A DNA stretch of 53,957 nt from Jeotgalibacillus sp. ET6 (GTDB taxonomy: Bacteria > Bacillota > Bacilli > Bacillales > Jeotgalibacillaceae), in assembly GCF_029667115.1 (NCBI RefSeq), contig NZ_JARUIU010000014.1, forward strand, positions 1 through 53,957. The letters are read 5' to 3'. Positions 29,569 through 38,151 of the stretch are shown in pieces (within the stretch, counting starts at the first letter, position 1; every line of letters starts with the position of its first letter). Under the pieces are notes generated by a model, which searched no databases, was not told where the DNA came from, and saw nothing but the letters and a program-made list of their open reading frames with translations. Made by a program: the position numbers and the translations under genes.

Positions 29569-29685
29569 AAAAGCGTAAGCAGGCGTCTAGGGGCGACAAG
29601 CATAAGATGTCCTGCACCATAGGCGATCTTTGCCTATTGGGCTGGGCAGCTTATGACCTCGAGACCCTGCCTGCTGGAGCTGGAT
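29569..29685. repeat. Palindromic tandem repeat, locus 1, unit B
   Basis: Same fold as unit A: outer GCAGGC (29579-29584)/GCCTGC (29669-29674), middle CATAAG (29601-29606)/CTTATG (29650-29655), inner ATAGGC (29619-29624)/GCCTAT (29632-29637). Spaced 127 bp from unit A. Confidence 0.9.
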
Positions 29686-29690
29686 AAAGT

Positions 29691-29708
29691 AAAAGCGTAA
29701 GGCTCCTG
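29691..29708. repeat. Palindromic tandem repeat, locus 1, truncated unit C
   Basis: Only the left end is present (AAAAGCGTAAGGCTCCTG), 122 bp after unit B; the palindrome is not completed. It shows an array that has lost part of one copy. Confidence 0.6.
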
Positions 29709-29831
29709 CAAAGCAAAATGATCTATCAAACATGACCTTCGCCTCTCGGTCATAGCCTGAAAAGTATCTTATCCTTTACTAGCTTCCTGTCAGACAGTGA
29801 AAACGCCTTGGATGCGCCCATCCAAAGCTGC

Positions 29832-30062
29832 TTACTGTATAAATGAATCCAATTCGTGGTAATCAGGATTTCGTTCAAGGGACTCCTGACAGTCTTCACA
29901 AATTGTCTGAATCTCTACATGACCTTCTTTTGTATAGGATACCATGCTCTGTCTTTCTTCATTTGACAACTTATGAATGCCAAGCTGTTCTGAGTTAACG
30001 GAGTGAGTATCCAATTTCCCGACTGAATTTCCACAATGCCGGCACTGATAGTGAATCGCCAC
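29832..30062 (-). CDS. fin: Anti-SigF factor Fin
   Basis: Forespore protein that binds RNA polymerase and inhibits SigF so that SigG can take over (yabK in older lists). 76 residues with four cysteines in two pairs, Cys7/Cys10 (QCRHC) and Cys55/Cys58 (TICEDC), expected to hold zinc. Start is a GTG with GGGAG upstream. Lies between pth and mfd as in B. subtilis, behind a SigF/SigG-type promoter. Confidence 0.95.
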   Translation of the reverse strand: MAIHYQCRHCGNSVGKLDTHSVNSEQLGIHKLSNEERQSMVSYTKEGHVEIQTICEDCQESLERNPDYHELDSFIQ

Positions 30063-30095
30063 TTTTTTCAGCTCCCTTCATGCAACCTTATATTG

Positions 30096-30125
30096 TAGTA
30101 TAAGCCGCATGGAGAGGAGATATTC
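30096..30125 (-). promoter_or_regulatory. fin promoter, SigF/SigG-like
   Basis: Minus-strand GAATA (30121-30125), 18-nt spacer, TATACTA (30096-30102), near the SigG consensus. The -35 lies in the end of pth. Confidence 0.55.
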
Positions 30126-30690
30126 ATTCGGTTCGATTAAATTCATTCATCACTTCTAGAAAAGGTTTGTCCAGCCACTTTTCACATGCATCCGCACTTT
30201 TTGTCACGGCTTCTTGAATAGCAGGCCATTCCTCAGCTGAAAATTTGCTTAGGACATAATCAGGTACTTTCATTCCTTGAGGCGGCCGGCTGATGCCCAT
30301 ACGGATTCTGTTAAAATTTTGCGTGCCTAAATGGGCGATTGTACTCTTAATTCCATTATGACCTCCAGCGCTTCCTTTTTGCCGGAGACGCAGGGATCCT
30401 GTTGGCAGATCGAGGTCATCATAGATCACCAAAAGATCTTCAAGCGGTATATCATAATAATCCATAAGTGGACGAATGCTTTCGCCTGATAAATTCATGT
30501 AGGTAAGTGGTTTAAGCAGTATGATTCTTTCACCATTTCGGTGAACAGTGGAAAATGCACCTTTGAATTTACTTTGCAAAAGAGGGGCATTCCAACGGGA
30601 GGAAAGCTCATCAATTACTTCAAAGCCTATATTATGCTTCGTTTTATCGTACGTTTTTCCCGGGTTTCCCAGGCCAACAATCAATTTCAT
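30124..30690 (-). CDS. pth: Peptidyl-tRNA hydrolase
   Basis: Frees tRNA from prematurely released peptidyl-tRNA (spoVC in B. subtilis, where a mutation blocks sporulation). 188 residues. GLGNPG (6-11), catalytic His19 in [10 protein letters not shown], and YDDLDLPTG are diagnostic. ATG follows GAGGTG. Directly downstream of ctc. Confidence 0.97.
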   Translation of the reverse strand: MKLIVGLGNPGKTYDKTKHNIGFEVIDELSSRWNAPLLQSKFKGAFSTVHRNGERIILLKPLTYMNLSGESIRPLMDYYDIPLEDLLVIYDDLDLPTGSLRLRQKGSAGGHNGIKSTIAHLGTQNFNRIRMGISRPPQGMKVPDYVLSKFSAEEWPAIQEAVTKSADACEKWLDKPFLEVMNEFNRTE

Positions 30691-30748
30691 CTTTGAAACA
30701 CCTCATCAATAAGTACAGTCAAAAAACCTGCTCACACCTATCATAAAC

Positions 30749-30790
30749 CATTTTGGGCGTAACCTCCAAGAAAGGTTACGCCCCAAAATA
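30749..30790 (-). terminator. Hairpin after ctc
   Basis: A strong stem of about 16 bp with one bulge: minus strand ATTTTGGGGCGTAACCT / AGGTTACGCCCAAAAT. The T tail is short (GGTTTATG), so it may be a leaky terminator between ctc and pth or a processing site. Confidence 0.65.
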
Positions 30791-30792
30791 GA

Positions 30793-31431
30793 TTATTCTG
30801 CTGATTGCTGCTCTGGTGATTCCTCTGATTCGTCAGTAGAAGTCTCTTCGCCTTCTTCTGATGCCTCTTCAGGCTCTTCCTCTACTCGAGGTGCCAATAC
30901 AGAAGCGATTGCTTCGTCATCTTCATGGTTGATGGTTACATTGTAGTTTGAACGGATATCCCCTACTGAAACGGCATCGCCAATTTCCAGCTTGCTGATA
31001 TCTACTTCAATATATTCAGGAATATCGCTAGGTTTAGCTGAAATAGACAATTCATGAAGTGTTGTTTGGACAACTCCGCCTTCATTGGTTCCTGCTGCCT
31101 CACCTGTCAAATGAACCGTAACGTCTACGTCTAGCTCGGAAGACATATTAACAGCCAGGAAGTCAGCGTGGATGATTTCATCTTTTAAGAAATCGGATTG
31201 GTAGTCACTTAATACTACCTTCTGCTTGTTTCCTTCGATATCCAAATCAATAATTCCGTTACGTCCAACTTCACGGATCGTCTTAACTAAGTCAATTTCA
31301 TCTACGTAAACAGATGTATTCTCAACTTTATATCCGTACACGACAGCTGGAAGCTTGCCTGCATTTCGTAATTCTGTGATGTCTGATTTTTTAAAACCGC
31401 TGCGTTTAGTCGCTTTTAATACTGAGCTCAT
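30793..31431 (-). CDS. ctc: Ribosomal protein bL25/general stress protein Ctc
   Basis: Binds 5S rRNA in the 50S subunit; in B. subtilis it is induced by SigB stress. 212 residues: N-terminal L25 domain (SSVLKATKRSGFKKSDITELR), a C-terminal beta domain of the TL5/CTC type (about 95-185), and an acidic Glu/Ser-rich tail of about 30 residues. ATG follows GAAAGGTG. Preceded by a SigB-like promoter, followed by pth. Confidence 0.96.
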   Translation of the reverse strand: MSSVLKATKRSGFKKSDITELRNAGKLPAVVYGYKVENTSVYVDEIDLVKTIREVGRNGIIDLDIEGNKQKVVLSDYQSDFLKDEIIHADFLAVNMSSELDVDVTVHLTGEAAGTNEGGVVQTTLHELSISAKPSDIPEYIEVDISKLEIGDAVSVGDIRSNYNVTINHEDDEAIASVLAPRVEEEPEEASEEGEETSTDESEESPEQQSAE

Positions 31432-31483
31432 AATTAATCACCTTTCAGTTTGTAGTATCGTATGGATTAACCTATTCTTAAAG

Positions 31484-31509
31484 TTACCCCTGTTAGCGTC
31501 CTCTTAAAC
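31484..31509 (-). promoter_or_regulatory. ctc promoter, SigB-like
   Basis: Minus-strand GTTTAA (31504-31509), 14-nt spacer, GGGTAA (31484-31489), against the SigB consensus GTTTAA-N12/14-GGGTAT. Matches the known SigB control of ctc in B. subtilis. Confidence 0.75.
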
Positions 31510-31643
31510 CTTAACCTAAGTAATGAGATGCGTTTTATTATATAAACCTTTACTAAACTTCATTAATTTTTTGATTAGTGATAAAACCTAACGAATATGG
31601 AATTTTTTTATATAAAAATATTATGCCCTTTTTAACAAAAATA

Positions 31644-31686
31644 AAAACTTCAGGAAAACCGGCTTTAGACCGATTTCCTGAAGTTT
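31644..31686 (-). terminator. Terminator after prs
   Basis: Minus-strand AAACTTCAGGAAA ... TTTCCTGAAGTTT-type stem with an inner CGG/CCG pair and a TTTTTA tail, 4 bp behind the prs stop. Confidence 0.85.
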
Positions 31687-31693
31687 CTCTTTT

Positions 31694-32653
31694 TTAATCA
31701 AAAAGCATGCTGACGGATTGCTCCTCATACACACGAATAATGGCTTCTGCAAGCAGGTTGGCAACAGATAGCTCAACAATCTTGCCGCCTTTTTTCTCTT
31801 CGCTTAAGGCAATGGAATTTGTGACAATTAATTCTTTTATTGGGGAGTTGTTAATCCGCTCAATTGCAGGGCCTGAAAGTACAGGGTGTGTACAGCTTGC
31901 ATACACTTCCTTTGCCCCGCTTTCCATTAAAGCGTTAGCAGCAAGTGTAATAGTGCCTGCTGTATCGATAATGTCATCAATTAAAATCGCCGTTTTCCCT
32001 TCTACGCTTCCGACAATATTCATGATTTCAGCCACATTTGGTTTCGGGCGGCGTTTATCAATGATGGCGATCGGCGCTTTCAGGCGCTCCGCTAATTTAC
32101 GCGTACGTGTTACACCGCCATGGTCAGGAGAGACAATGACAATTTCATCGGGATTGAAATTCTTTGCGATAAAATAATCAGCAATGATTGGCACTCCGCG
32201 AAGATGGTCAATTAAGATATCAAAGAAGCCTTGAATTTGCGGCGCATGCAAGTCCAGGGTGATGACACGTGTAGCACCGGCAGTCTCGAGAAGATTCGCA
32301 ATAAGCTTTGCTGTAATTGGCTCTCTTGCCCGGGCTTTGCGGTCCTGACGAGCATAGCCATAGTATGGCATAACAATATTTATGGTTTTAGCGGAAGCCC
32401 GCTTTAACGCATCTACCATAATCAGCAATTCCATCAGGTTTTCGTTTACAGGAGTTGAGGTGGATTGAACGACAAAAACATCGCATCCACGAATACTTTC
32501 TTCAATATTAATTTGAATTTCTCCATCACTAAAACTTGTTACCGAGCATTTTCCAAGCTTTGTTCCAACTGCAGCTGCAATATCTTTTGCCAATTCCTCG
32601 TTGGAGTTCAAGGAAAAAATCTTCAATTTTGAATCTTTATATTCTCTAGACAT
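31694..32653 (-). CDS. prs: Ribose-phosphate pyrophosphokinase
   Basis: Makes PRPP from ribose 5-phosphate and ATP for purine, pyrimidine, histidine and tryptophan synthesis. 319 residues. Seen: [23 protein letters not shown], flexible-loop area [12 protein letters not shown], and the PRPP loop [15 protein letters not shown] at 32653 has GGAGG five bases upstream; the earlier ATG at 32665 overlaps the glmU stop. Second gene of glmU-prs. Confidence 0.97.
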   Translation of the reverse strand: MSREYKDSKLKIFSLNSNEELAKDIAAAVGTKLGKCSVTSFSDGEIQINIEESIRGCDVFVVQSTSTPVNENLMELLIMVDALKRASAKTINIVMPYYGYARQDRKARAREPITAKLIANLLETAGATRVITLDLHAPQIQGFFDILIDHLRGVPIIADYFIAKNFNPDEIVIVSPDHGGVTRTRKLAERLKAPIAIIDKRRPKPNVAEIMNIVGSVEGKTAILIDDIIDTAGTITLAANALMESGAKEVYASCTHPVLSGPAIERINNSPIKELIVTNSIALSEEKKGGKIVELSVANLLAEAIIRVYEEQSVSMLFD

Positions 32654-32664
32654 GATAGCCTCCA

Positions 32665-34038
32665 TTAATTTTTTGAGTGAATTTTGCCCGCATAGCCTTC
32701 TTTGTTTTCCTGACGCGCTCTTGCAATGGACAGCGCTTCACCAGGTACATCCTTTGTAATCGTTGAACCGGCAGCGACATAGGCGCCTTTGCCTATCTTC
32801 ACCGGTGCTACAAGATTTGAATTGCAGCCGACGAAAACGTTGTCCTCGATTGTAGTCAGGTGTTTCTTTTTCCCATCGTAATTCACTGTAATGGAGCCGC
32901 AGCCTATGTTCACATCAGAACCGACTTCCGCATCTCCAATATAGCTTAAATGAGAAGCTTTACTTGCTTTACCGAATGAGGCCTTTTTGATCTCGACAAA
33001 GTTTCCGATCTTCACTTCATCGCCAATCGATGACTGAGGACGGATGTGGGCGAAAGGACCAATTGTTACATCAGATCCAACTGCACTGTCGTGTACGACA
33101 GACTGCTTAATCGAAGTCCGGTCTCCAATTGAACTGTCCTTAAATTCACTGCCAGGTCCCACTACGCAATCTTCACCAATTGTCGTTTCACCCAAAATAA
33201 CCGTACCCGGGTAAATCACTGTGTCCCGGCCAATTACCGCTTCATTTGAGATGTATGTGTTTCCAGGATCTATAATGGAAACACCGCTGCGCATATGCTT
33301 TTCGTTAATCCGTGCTCTCATAAGCCCTTCTGCCTGAGAAAGCGCGACACGGTCATTCACTCCAAGCGTTTCACTTGCCTCGGCAGTTTGAAATGCGCCG
33401 ATTGTTTCTCCTTCGGTCTGAAGAATTTCAATGACATCTGGCAAATAGTATTCCCCTTGCACATTATCATTCGATACATTTTCAAGCGCTTTAAATAATG
33501 CACGATTATCAAAGCAATACGTTCCTGTGTTGACTTCTTTGACGCTTCGTTCTGATTCATTGGCGTCTTTATGCTCCACAATCCGTTTTACAAGACCGTT
33601 TTCATCCCGGATAATCCGGCCATAGCCATCCGGCTTTTCCTGATGAGCTGTCAAAATGGTCGCTTTCGCCTGTTGCTCCTCATGATGCTGAATTAGAGAA
33701 GACATCGTTTCAGCCGTAATCAACGGCGTGTCCCCGCATACGACCAAAGTGATTCCATCTTTATTTTGTAAACGATCTTTCGCCTGCATTACGGCATGAG
33801 CGGTTCCGAGCTGCTCTGCCTGCAAGACAAATTCTGAACGATCGCCAAGCTGAGCTTGAACGAGTTCAGCACCATGACCAACAACGGTTACAATTTCATT
33901 CATATTTGCATGTTGTACTTGCTCCAATACATGCTCCACCATAGGCTTTCCGCATACTGGATGCAACACTTTATATAACTTAGATTTCATACGGGTACCT
34001 TGACCCGCAGCTAAAATTACCGCATATCGATTCGACAT
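32665..34038 (-). CDS. glmU: Bifunctional GlcNAc-1-P uridyltransferase/GlcN-1-P acetyltransferase
   Basis: Produces UDP-GlcNAc for peptidoglycan and teichoic acid. 457 residues, as in B. subtilis. N-terminal pyrophosphorylase with [20 protein letters not shown] (8-27); C-terminal left-handed beta helix of hexapeptide repeats (about 250-440) with the acetyltransferase site. ATG at 34038 follows GGAGGACCGACA; the longer frame to 34155 lacks a ribosome binding site. Confidence 0.97.
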   Translation of the reverse strand: MSNRYAVILAAGQGTRMKSKLYKVLHPVCGKPMVEHVLEQVQHANMNEIVTVVGHGAELVQAQLGDRSEFVLQAEQLGTAHAVMQAKDRLQNKDGITLVVCGDTPLITAETMSSLIQHHEEQQAKATILTAHQEKPDGYGRIIRDENGLVKRIVEHKDANESERSVKEVNTGTYCFDNRALFKALENVSNDNVQGEYYLPDVIEILQTEGETIGAFQTAEASETLGVNDRVALSQAEGLMRARINEKHMRSGVSIIDPGNTYISNEAVIGRDTVIYPGTVILGETTIGEDCVVGPGSEFKDSSIGDRTSIKQSVVHDSAVGSDVTIGPFAHIRPQSSIGDEVKIGNFVEIKKASFGKASKASHLSYIGDAEVGSDVNIGCGSITVNYDGKKKHLTTIEDNVFVGCNSNLVAPVKIGKGAYVAAGSTITKDVPGEALSIARARQENKEGYAGKIHSKN

Positions 34039-34217
34039 TGTCGGTCCTCCAGTCAACATTTTTCCACTTCGAATATATATTAAAAACGCCTTTATTTCAA
34101 GGAAAGCAGCGATTTCAGAACAATCTGTCATTCTTTTGTCATATAATCTGGTCAATCTGGTGAATTAATCTAGTGAATATGCCTTTTTACTGTCTTTTAG
34201 TATTTTGTTCCGCCATA

Positions 34218-34268
34218 AAAAACTGCACCAAAATGACAGAAGCAGGTCCAGTCATCCCGGTGCAGTTT
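34218..34268 (-). terminator. Terminator after spoVG
   Basis: Minus-strand AAACTGCACC ... GGTGCAGTTTTTTA stem, with an inner ATGAC/GTCAT stem in the loop. Confidence 0.85.
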
Positions 34269-34282
34269 ATTTAGCTTGTTAT

Positions 34283-34573
34283 TTATGCTCCAGCCTCTTC
34301 TAACTGAGCTTCCTCTGCTTCACCCACACGCAAGTATTCTTCAAGAACAGATTCCTGAATCATTTCTCTTGTTCCGGAATTAATTGGGTGTGCAATGTCA
34401 CGAAATTCACCATCAGGCGTTCTTTTGCTCGGCATGGCAACAAACAAACCATTGTTGCCGTCAATTACCCGAATATCATGAACCACAAATTCATTATCAA
34501 GAGTTATGGAGGCAATGGCTCTCATTCGGCTGTCTGTTTTAACACGTCGTAATCTCACATCTGTCACTTCCAC
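34283..34573 (-). CDS. spoVG: Regulator SpoVG
   Basis: Small nucleic-acid-binding regulator of septation and sporulation. 96 residues, near-identical in its first 75 residues to what I recall of B. subtilis SpoVG ([39 protein letters not shown]). Start is GTG behind GGAGAAAGGTGG, as in B. subtilis. Has its own SigH promoter and terminator; the upstream neighbour ridA is closed by a hairpin. Confidence 0.98.
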   Translation of the reverse strand: MEVTDVRLRRVKTDSRMRAIASITLDNEFVVHDIRVIDGNNGLFVAMPSKRTPDGEFRDIAHPINSGTREMIQESVLEEYLRVGEAEEAQLEEAGA

Positions 34574-34616
34574 TAATTACCACCACCTTTCTCCTTATAT
34601 GACGCACTATTCATTA

Positions 34617-34642
34617 ATTCTTCATAATACTGTCATTTTCCT
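34617..34642 (-). promoter_or_regulatory. spoVG promoter, SigH
   Basis: Minus-strand AGGAAAA (34636-34642), 12-nt spacer, GAAGAAT (34617-34623), a full match to the SigH pattern RnAGGAwWW-N11/12-RnnGAAT. Confidence 0.85.
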
Positions 34643-34800
34643 ACTTAAAAATGAAAAAAGTAGAAAATATTTTCAGATCTAGGTGCTTTTTATCGTGCAT
34701 CTTATAATTGGGTTGAATCATAAAGGAAGCTTTCGACAATATAAGATGGTTGAATGATACATCAATATACAGCATGGACTCTGTAAAATTTGCATAGAAA

Positions 34801-34845
34801 AAAGAGGCTTGGACAGGTGTCTAAGCCTCTTTGACCGGTTTCTCT
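34801..34845. repeat. GGCTGGGACA-type hairpin repeat, copy 3 (ridA terminator)
   Basis: AAAGAGGCTTGGACA (34801-34815) pairs with TGTCTAAGCCTCTTT (34818-34832), then GACCGGTTTC. On the minus strand it is followed by six T, so it looks like a working terminator behind ridA. The GC-rich part of the element is missing. Confidence 0.75.
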
Positions 34846-34863
34846 TCGTTTAAAAAACGATGT

Positions 34864-35241
34864 TTACTGCTTTACTAATGCTACGACCTCAATTTCAATG
34901 TCAGCGCCTTTAGGAAGCTTAGAAACCTCTACACACGATCTTGCCGGACGATGATCTTGAAAGTATTCACTGTAAATTTCATTCACCGCTGTGAAATTTT
35001 CAAGGTTTGTTAAAAAGACGGTCGTTTTTACAACCGTAGAAAATGTTGCACCTGCTTCTTCAAGAACCGCACGAAGGTTACTAAAAACCTGATGGGTCTG
35101 CTCTTCAATCGTTCCTTCGACTAACGTTCCTTCCGCTGTGAGCGGGATCTGCCCTGAGCTGTAAAAAAGATTATTTACAATAACACCTTGAGAATACGGA
35201 CCAATAGCCGCTGGAGCTTGATTTGTCTGAACAAACTTCAT
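34864..35241 (-). CDS. ridA: RidA/YabJ family enamine/imine deaminase
   Basis: Hydrolyses reactive enamines released by PLP dehydratases; in B. subtilis YabJ has been linked to purR regulation and works with SpoVG. 125 residues, trimeric Rid family. [20 protein letters not shown] and the active-site Arg in [23 protein letters not shown] are typical. ATG follows TAGGAGG; 21 bp behind purR. Confidence 0.95.
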   Translation of the reverse strand: MKFVQTNQAPAAIGPYSQGVIVNNLFYSSGQIPLTAEGTLVEGTIEEQTHQVFSNLRAVLEEAGATFSTVVKTTVFLTNLENFTAVNEIYSEYFQDHRPARSCVEVSKLPKGADIEIEVVALVKQ

Positions 35242-35262
35242 TTCAATTCCTCCTAATCCATT

Positions 35263-36111
35263 CTATTCCTTTTTTTCACCTAAAAAGGATGGAACCTGAT
35301 CAAAATAATTGCCTGTTTCTACTCCAATCGTTTTCCCTTTTTCATCTACACCAGTCAGATTCAATAAGGAAATCCAATTATCAATAAGCCGCTCTTCACC
35401 GTATTCAGATTCAATAAAGATTCCTACGCCTGCTACTGTGGCTGAAAATTCCTCTAAAAGATTTTTCATTCCTGCAGCTGTACCGCCTGCACGCATAAAG
35501 TCATCCACAATCAAAACGCGGGAGCCTTGAGCCAGGCTTCTTTTGGACAGCACCATGGTCTGAATTCTCTTGGAAGACCCTGAGACGTAATTTATGCTGA
35601 CAGTTGAACCTTCTGTAACTTTACTGTCACGCCTAACGACGACGACCGGCACCCCGAGATACCTTGCTACCGCGTGAGCGATCCCGATCCCTTTTGTAGC
35701 AACCGTCATAATCACGTCAATTTTCTGGTCTGCAAAAGCAGCTGCAAAGAGCTTGCCGACATGATTCATTAAATGAATATCTCCAAGAATATCCGTCATA
35801 TATAAATACCCGCCAGGCAGCAGACGATTCGAATGAGACACGTGGGTGCGTAAAGATTCAATCAACTCTTTTGCGTACTCTCGTTTAATGCCAGGGATGT
35901 ACTTTACACCACCCGCTGCACCAGGTACGGTTTGAAGCGTTCCCACACCGCGCAGTTCAAACGTGTCTTTCACAATGACTAAATCCTCACTTATAGAAGA
36001 TTTAGCCGACTGAAATCGATCTGCAAAAAATGTTAGTGATACAAGTTCTCTTGGATGTTCCATTAAGTAATGAGTCATATCAATAAGCCGTTCACTGCGT
36101 TTGACCTTCAT
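35263..36111 (-). CDS. purR: Purine operon repressor PurR
   Basis: Bacillus-type PurR: N-terminal winged helix (about 1-74, SSISEDLVIVKDTFELRG) and a phosphoribosyltransferase-like domain that senses PRPP (VLIVDDFMRAGGTAAG, about 200-215). Represses purine genes when PRPP is low. 282 residues. Start ATG behind GGGAGG. A PurBox-like sequence overlaps its leader, which suggests autoregulation. Confidence 0.97.
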   Translation of the reverse strand: MKVKRSERLIDMTHYLMEHPRELVSLTFFADRFQSAKSSISEDLVIVKDTFELRGVGTLQTVPGAAGGVKYIPGIKREYAKELIESLRTHVSHSNRLLPGGYLYMTDILGDIHLMNHVGKLFAAAFADQKIDVIMTVATKGIGIAHAVARYLGVPVVVVRRDSKVTEGSTVSINYVSGSSKRIQTMVLSKRSLAQGSRVLIVDDFMRAGGTAAGMKNLLEEFSATVAGVGIFIESEYGEERLIDNWISLLNLTGVDEKGKTIGVETGNYFDQVPSFLGEKKE

Positions 36112-36130
36112 TGCCGTTTACTACCTCCCA

Positions 36131-36175
36131 AAACCCGAATAATGTATAGTAACTATATCATTATTATACGGATTC
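36131..36175. promoter_or_regulatory. purR: Possible PurBox pair before purR
   Basis: AAACCCGAATAAT (36131-36143, plus) matches the PurBox AWWWCCGAACWWT at 11 of 13 positions; ATTATACGGATTC (36163-36175) matches the inverted form at 10 of 13. They are 19 nt apart, a little more than the usual 16-17. Autoregulation of purR is known in B. subtilis. Confidence 0.4.
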
Positions 36176-37043
36176 AAGCAAGGGGGTTCCGTTCACCCAA
36201 TAAGCGGACAGCAAAAACCTGATCGCAAAATCCGCGAAGGCCATTGTAAACCCTCTGGACCTTTGATTCATACTCCACAATCCCAAATACCGTAGGCCCA
36301 CTTCCGCTCATTAAGACCGCATCAGCCCCGAAGCGCTCCATTTGATCTTTAATATGTGCTACTTCAGGATGCATGTTTAATGTAACAGCCTCAAGCGCAT
36401 TGCCTAAATTGGCACACATCGCTTTAAAGTCCTGATCATAAATCGCCTGCACCATGGCCTTTGTATCCGGGTGTTCAATCCGATCCGTCTTTAAATTCCG
36501 ATATACATCAGCTGTCGAAACCCCGATAGACGGTTTCGCCAGAATCACCCAGCATTTAGGGGGACAAGGAAGCTCCTGAATGATCTCTCCTCTTCCGGTC
36601 GCAAGCGCCGTTCCTCCATAAACACAAAATGATACGTCTGACCCGATTTCCGACCCAATTTCAGCCAGTTCATCAAGCGTTAAATTCAATGACCACAGCT
36701 GATTTAAACCGCGCAGCGTCGCCGCCGCATCACTGCTTCCTCCTGCCAGGCCGGCTGCAACAGGAATTTGCTTTTGAATCGTAATCGAAACACCCTGCTT
36801 TACCTTATACCGCCGCTGCAATAAATCTGCCGCCTTATATGCAAGGTTACGGTGATCGCCAGGAACAAACCGATCATGAGACAAAATAAAAATTGAGCCA
36901 TCCCGTACAATCTCCAATTCAATCCGATCCGCTAAATCTACGGTTGTCATCACCATTTCAACCTCATGAAACCCATCAGGTCTCTTACCCAGCACATCCA
37001 GCGACAAATTAATCTTCGCAGGTGCCTTTACCATCATCTTCAA
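36174..37043 (-). CDS. ispE: 4-diphosphocytidyl-2-C-methyl-D-erythritol kinase
   Basis: GHMP kinase of the MEP isoprenoid pathway. 289 residues, the B. subtilis length. [12 protein letters not shown] near the start and the ATP loop [15 protein letters not shown] (94-108) are diagnostic. The start is probably TTG at 37043 with GAGGTG seven bases upstream, which aligns with B. subtilis; ATG codons at 37037 and 37034 are alternatives. Upstream is the second palindromic repeat array. Confidence 0.96.
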   Translation of the reverse strand: MKMMVKAPAKINLSLDVLGKRPDGFHEVEMVMTTVDLADRIELEIVRDGSIFILSHDRFVPGDHRNLAYKAADLLQRRYKVKQGVSITIQKQIPVAAGLAGGSSDAAATLRGLNQLWSLNLTLDELAEIGSEIGSDVSFCVYGGTALATGRGEIIQELPCPPKCWVILAKPSIGVSTADVYRNLKTDRIEHPDTKAMVQAIYDQDFKAMCANLGNALEAVTLNMHPEVAHIKDQMERFGADAVLMSGSGPTVFGIVEYESKVQRVYNGLRGFCDQVFAVRLLGERNPLA

Positions 37044-37099
37044 CCTACTTCACCTCAATCATCAAACAGTTCAATGAAGCTATTGTAGCATAAATGAAG

Positions 37100-37217
37100 A
37101 AAAGTGGAAGCAGGCGTTTAGGGGCGACAAGCATAAGACGACCTGCTCACATAGGCGCTTTCTGCCTATTGGGCGGGTTGGCTTATGACCTCGAGACCCT
37201 GCCTGCTGAAACTGGAT
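37100..37217. repeat. Palindromic tandem repeat, locus 2, unit D
   Basis: Same family as 29442-29685. Outer GCAGGC (37110-37115)/GCCTGC (37201-37206), middle CATAAG (37132-37137)/CTTATG (37182-37187), inner ATAGGC (37151-37156)/GCCTAT (37164-37169). Nearly identical to unit B over its whole length. Confidence 0.9.
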
Positions 37218-37221
37218 CAAG

Positions 37222-37337
37222 AAAAGTGGAAGCAGGCGTTCTGCCCTGACAAGCACAAGGCGGTTCGCGAGGAGGGCGTTCTTTACCACCGCAGCGAATC
37301 GACTTGTGACTCGAAGGGCTGCCTGCTGGAACTGGAT
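37222..37337. repeat. Palindromic tandem repeat, locus 2, unit E
   Basis: Outer GCAGGC (37232-37237)/GCCTGC (37321-37326); middle stem changed to CACAAG (37254-37259)/CTTGTG (37303-37308), a compensatory change from CATAAG/CTTATG; the inner part is different but still pairs (CGGTTCG/CGAATCG, with a G-U). 122 bp after unit D. Confidence 0.9.
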
Positions 37338-37341
37338 CAAG

Positions 37342-37390
37342 AAAAGTGGAAGCAGGCGTTCTGCCCTGACAGGCATAAAGCAATCTGGGC
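37342..37390. repeat. Palindromic tandem repeat, locus 2, truncated unit F
   Basis: Left half only: AAAAGTGGAAGCAGGCG, then CTGACAGGCATAAAG; the sequence departs from the family after about 37385. Confidence 0.75.
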
Positions 37391-37438
37391 ACTGAATGTT
37401 CTTTCATCACCTTTAAAAACACCCGCCTCTCCCCATAC

Positions 37439-37469
37439 AAAAAACCAGCAGAGTTTCCTCTGCTGGTTT
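37439..37469 (-). terminator. Terminator downstream of sspF
   Basis: Perfect 12-bp stem, minus strand AAACCAGCAGAG / CTCTGCTGGTTT with a 4-nt loop and six T, 85 bp behind the sspF stop. Confidence 0.88.
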
Positions 37470-37553
37470 GCGGCTGATACCTGTTTGTATTTGATGAACC
37501 TGCACGCACCCAAGCTGTCGTTAACGAAAAATGGACATGATTGTAAAAATATT

Positions 37554-37730
37554 TTACTGTTTTTTCGCTAGCTGTGTTTCAGCCATTTCGATGGCTCGTT
37601 TCACCATGTTACCGGCATCTCGTGATTTTATCCCGCCCCAGCCTTCCTGCTGGACCGTATCGTAAAACCCGAGTTCTTTGGCGATCTCTTCTTTGAGTTG
37701 ATCAGACATGATGCTTCTACGTCTACCCAC
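37554..37730 (-). CDS. sspF: Small acid-soluble spore protein SspF
   Basis: Alpha/beta-type SASP-like DNA-binding protein of the spore core. 58 residues from a GTG at 37730 with GGAGGGGG upstream: (M)[22 protein letters not shown], then [21 protein letters not shown], matching B. subtilis SspF closely. The frame runs on to 37796 but lacks a start signal there. Between veg and ispE as in B. subtilis; normally read by SigG, though no promoter was assigned. Confidence 0.95.
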   Translation of the reverse strand: MGRRRSIMSDQLKEEIAKELGFYDTVQQEGWGGIKSRDAGNMVKRAIEMAETQLAKKQ

Positions 37731-37811
37731 GTCGGTTTTCCCCCTCCGTCGGTAACAGCCATCTTTACTATGTACAAAATGAAAGGAGCTATGCATTTGA
37801 GAAAAAATAAA

Positions 37812-37838
37812 AAAGCAGTAAACGACTGTCCACTGCTA
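37812..37838 (-). terminator. Terminator after veg
   Basis: AGCAGT/ACTGCT stem around a loop of 12, then TTTTTT on the minus strand. The stem overlaps the veg stop codon. Confidence 0.7.
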
Positions 37839-38099
37839 GCTTACGTTAATTGCTTCAGAACCTTCATCAATAAAGGTTAATTCCACAGATTCAGTTAGTA
37901 CATCGGTGTAGCTGTACGATACCCGTTCAAAAGCATGCTCATCCTGATCGAGTTCCACGATAAAGATGGACGGATACGTTTCAGTAAGAACTCCTGAACG
38001 CTCGATTGTCTTGCGTCTTCCACCATTGGCTTTTAACATTAGACGTTTTCCGAGATTTAAATCAAGTGCCTTTTTAATGTCGGCTAAAGTTTTTGGCAT
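37836..38099 (-). CDS. veg: Veg protein
   Basis: Small SH3-like protein, abundant in growth; in B. subtilis it promotes biofilm formation by interfering with SinR. 87 residues with [20 protein letters not shown] and [19 protein letters not shown] behind GTGAGGTGG. Preceded by a near-ideal promoter. Confidence 0.97.
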   Translation of the reverse strand: MPKTLADIKKALDLNLGKRLMLKANGGRRKTIERSGVLTETYPSIFIVELDQDEHAFERVSYSYTDVLTESVELTFIDEGSEAINVS

Positions 38100-38122
38100 T
38101 TCGCTTCCACCTCACTGGTTTT

Positions 38123-38151
38123 AGTATAACACAATGTTCCTGCGAGGTCAA
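38123..38151 (-). promoter_or_regulatory. veg promoter (strong SigA)
   Basis: Minus-strand TTGACC (38146-38151), 17-nt spacer, TATACT (38123-38128). B. subtilis Pveg is one of its strongest constitutive promoters. Confidence 0.88.

Larger units (their letters stand above)
29421..29831. other. mfd-fin intergenic region
   Basis: 411 bases between the fin stop and the mfd start. Two complete and one truncated palindromic repeat units fill 29442-29708; 29709-29831 shows no recognisable gene or motif. The mfd ribosome binding site (29427-29437) abuts the last unit. Confidence 0.8.
34574..34863. other. spoVG-ridA intergenic region
   Basis: 290 bases with the SigH promoter of spoVG near its left end, an AT-rich stretch (34650-34790; AbrB repression of spoVG is known in B. 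subtilis and AbrB prefers such DNA), and the third hairpin repeat at the right. Confidence 0.65.
37044..37553. other. ispE-sspF intergenic region
   Basis: 510 bases: palindromic repeat units D, E and truncated F (37100-37390), the sspF terminator (37439-37469), and about 80 featureless bases before the sspF stop. ORFs drawn through this region are produced by the repeats. Confidence 0.8.

Noticed and set aside
29417-29620. Frames through the repeat array, including an N-terminal extension of mfd to 29501
   Set aside because: They consist of repeat sequence; the TTG at 29420 with a strong ribosome binding site gives the expected Mfd length.
31707-32177. 156-codon plus-strand frame inside prs
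   Set aside because: Antisense shadow of prs.
29442-37390. CRISPR array
   Set aside because: Units are about 120 bp palindromes without regular short repeats and unique spacers, and there are no cas genes.
37080-37571. Three frames of 98-128 codons across the second repeat array
   Set aside because: Internal repeats in the translations (LFLIQFQQA-type) reflect the DNA repeat units; no start signals.
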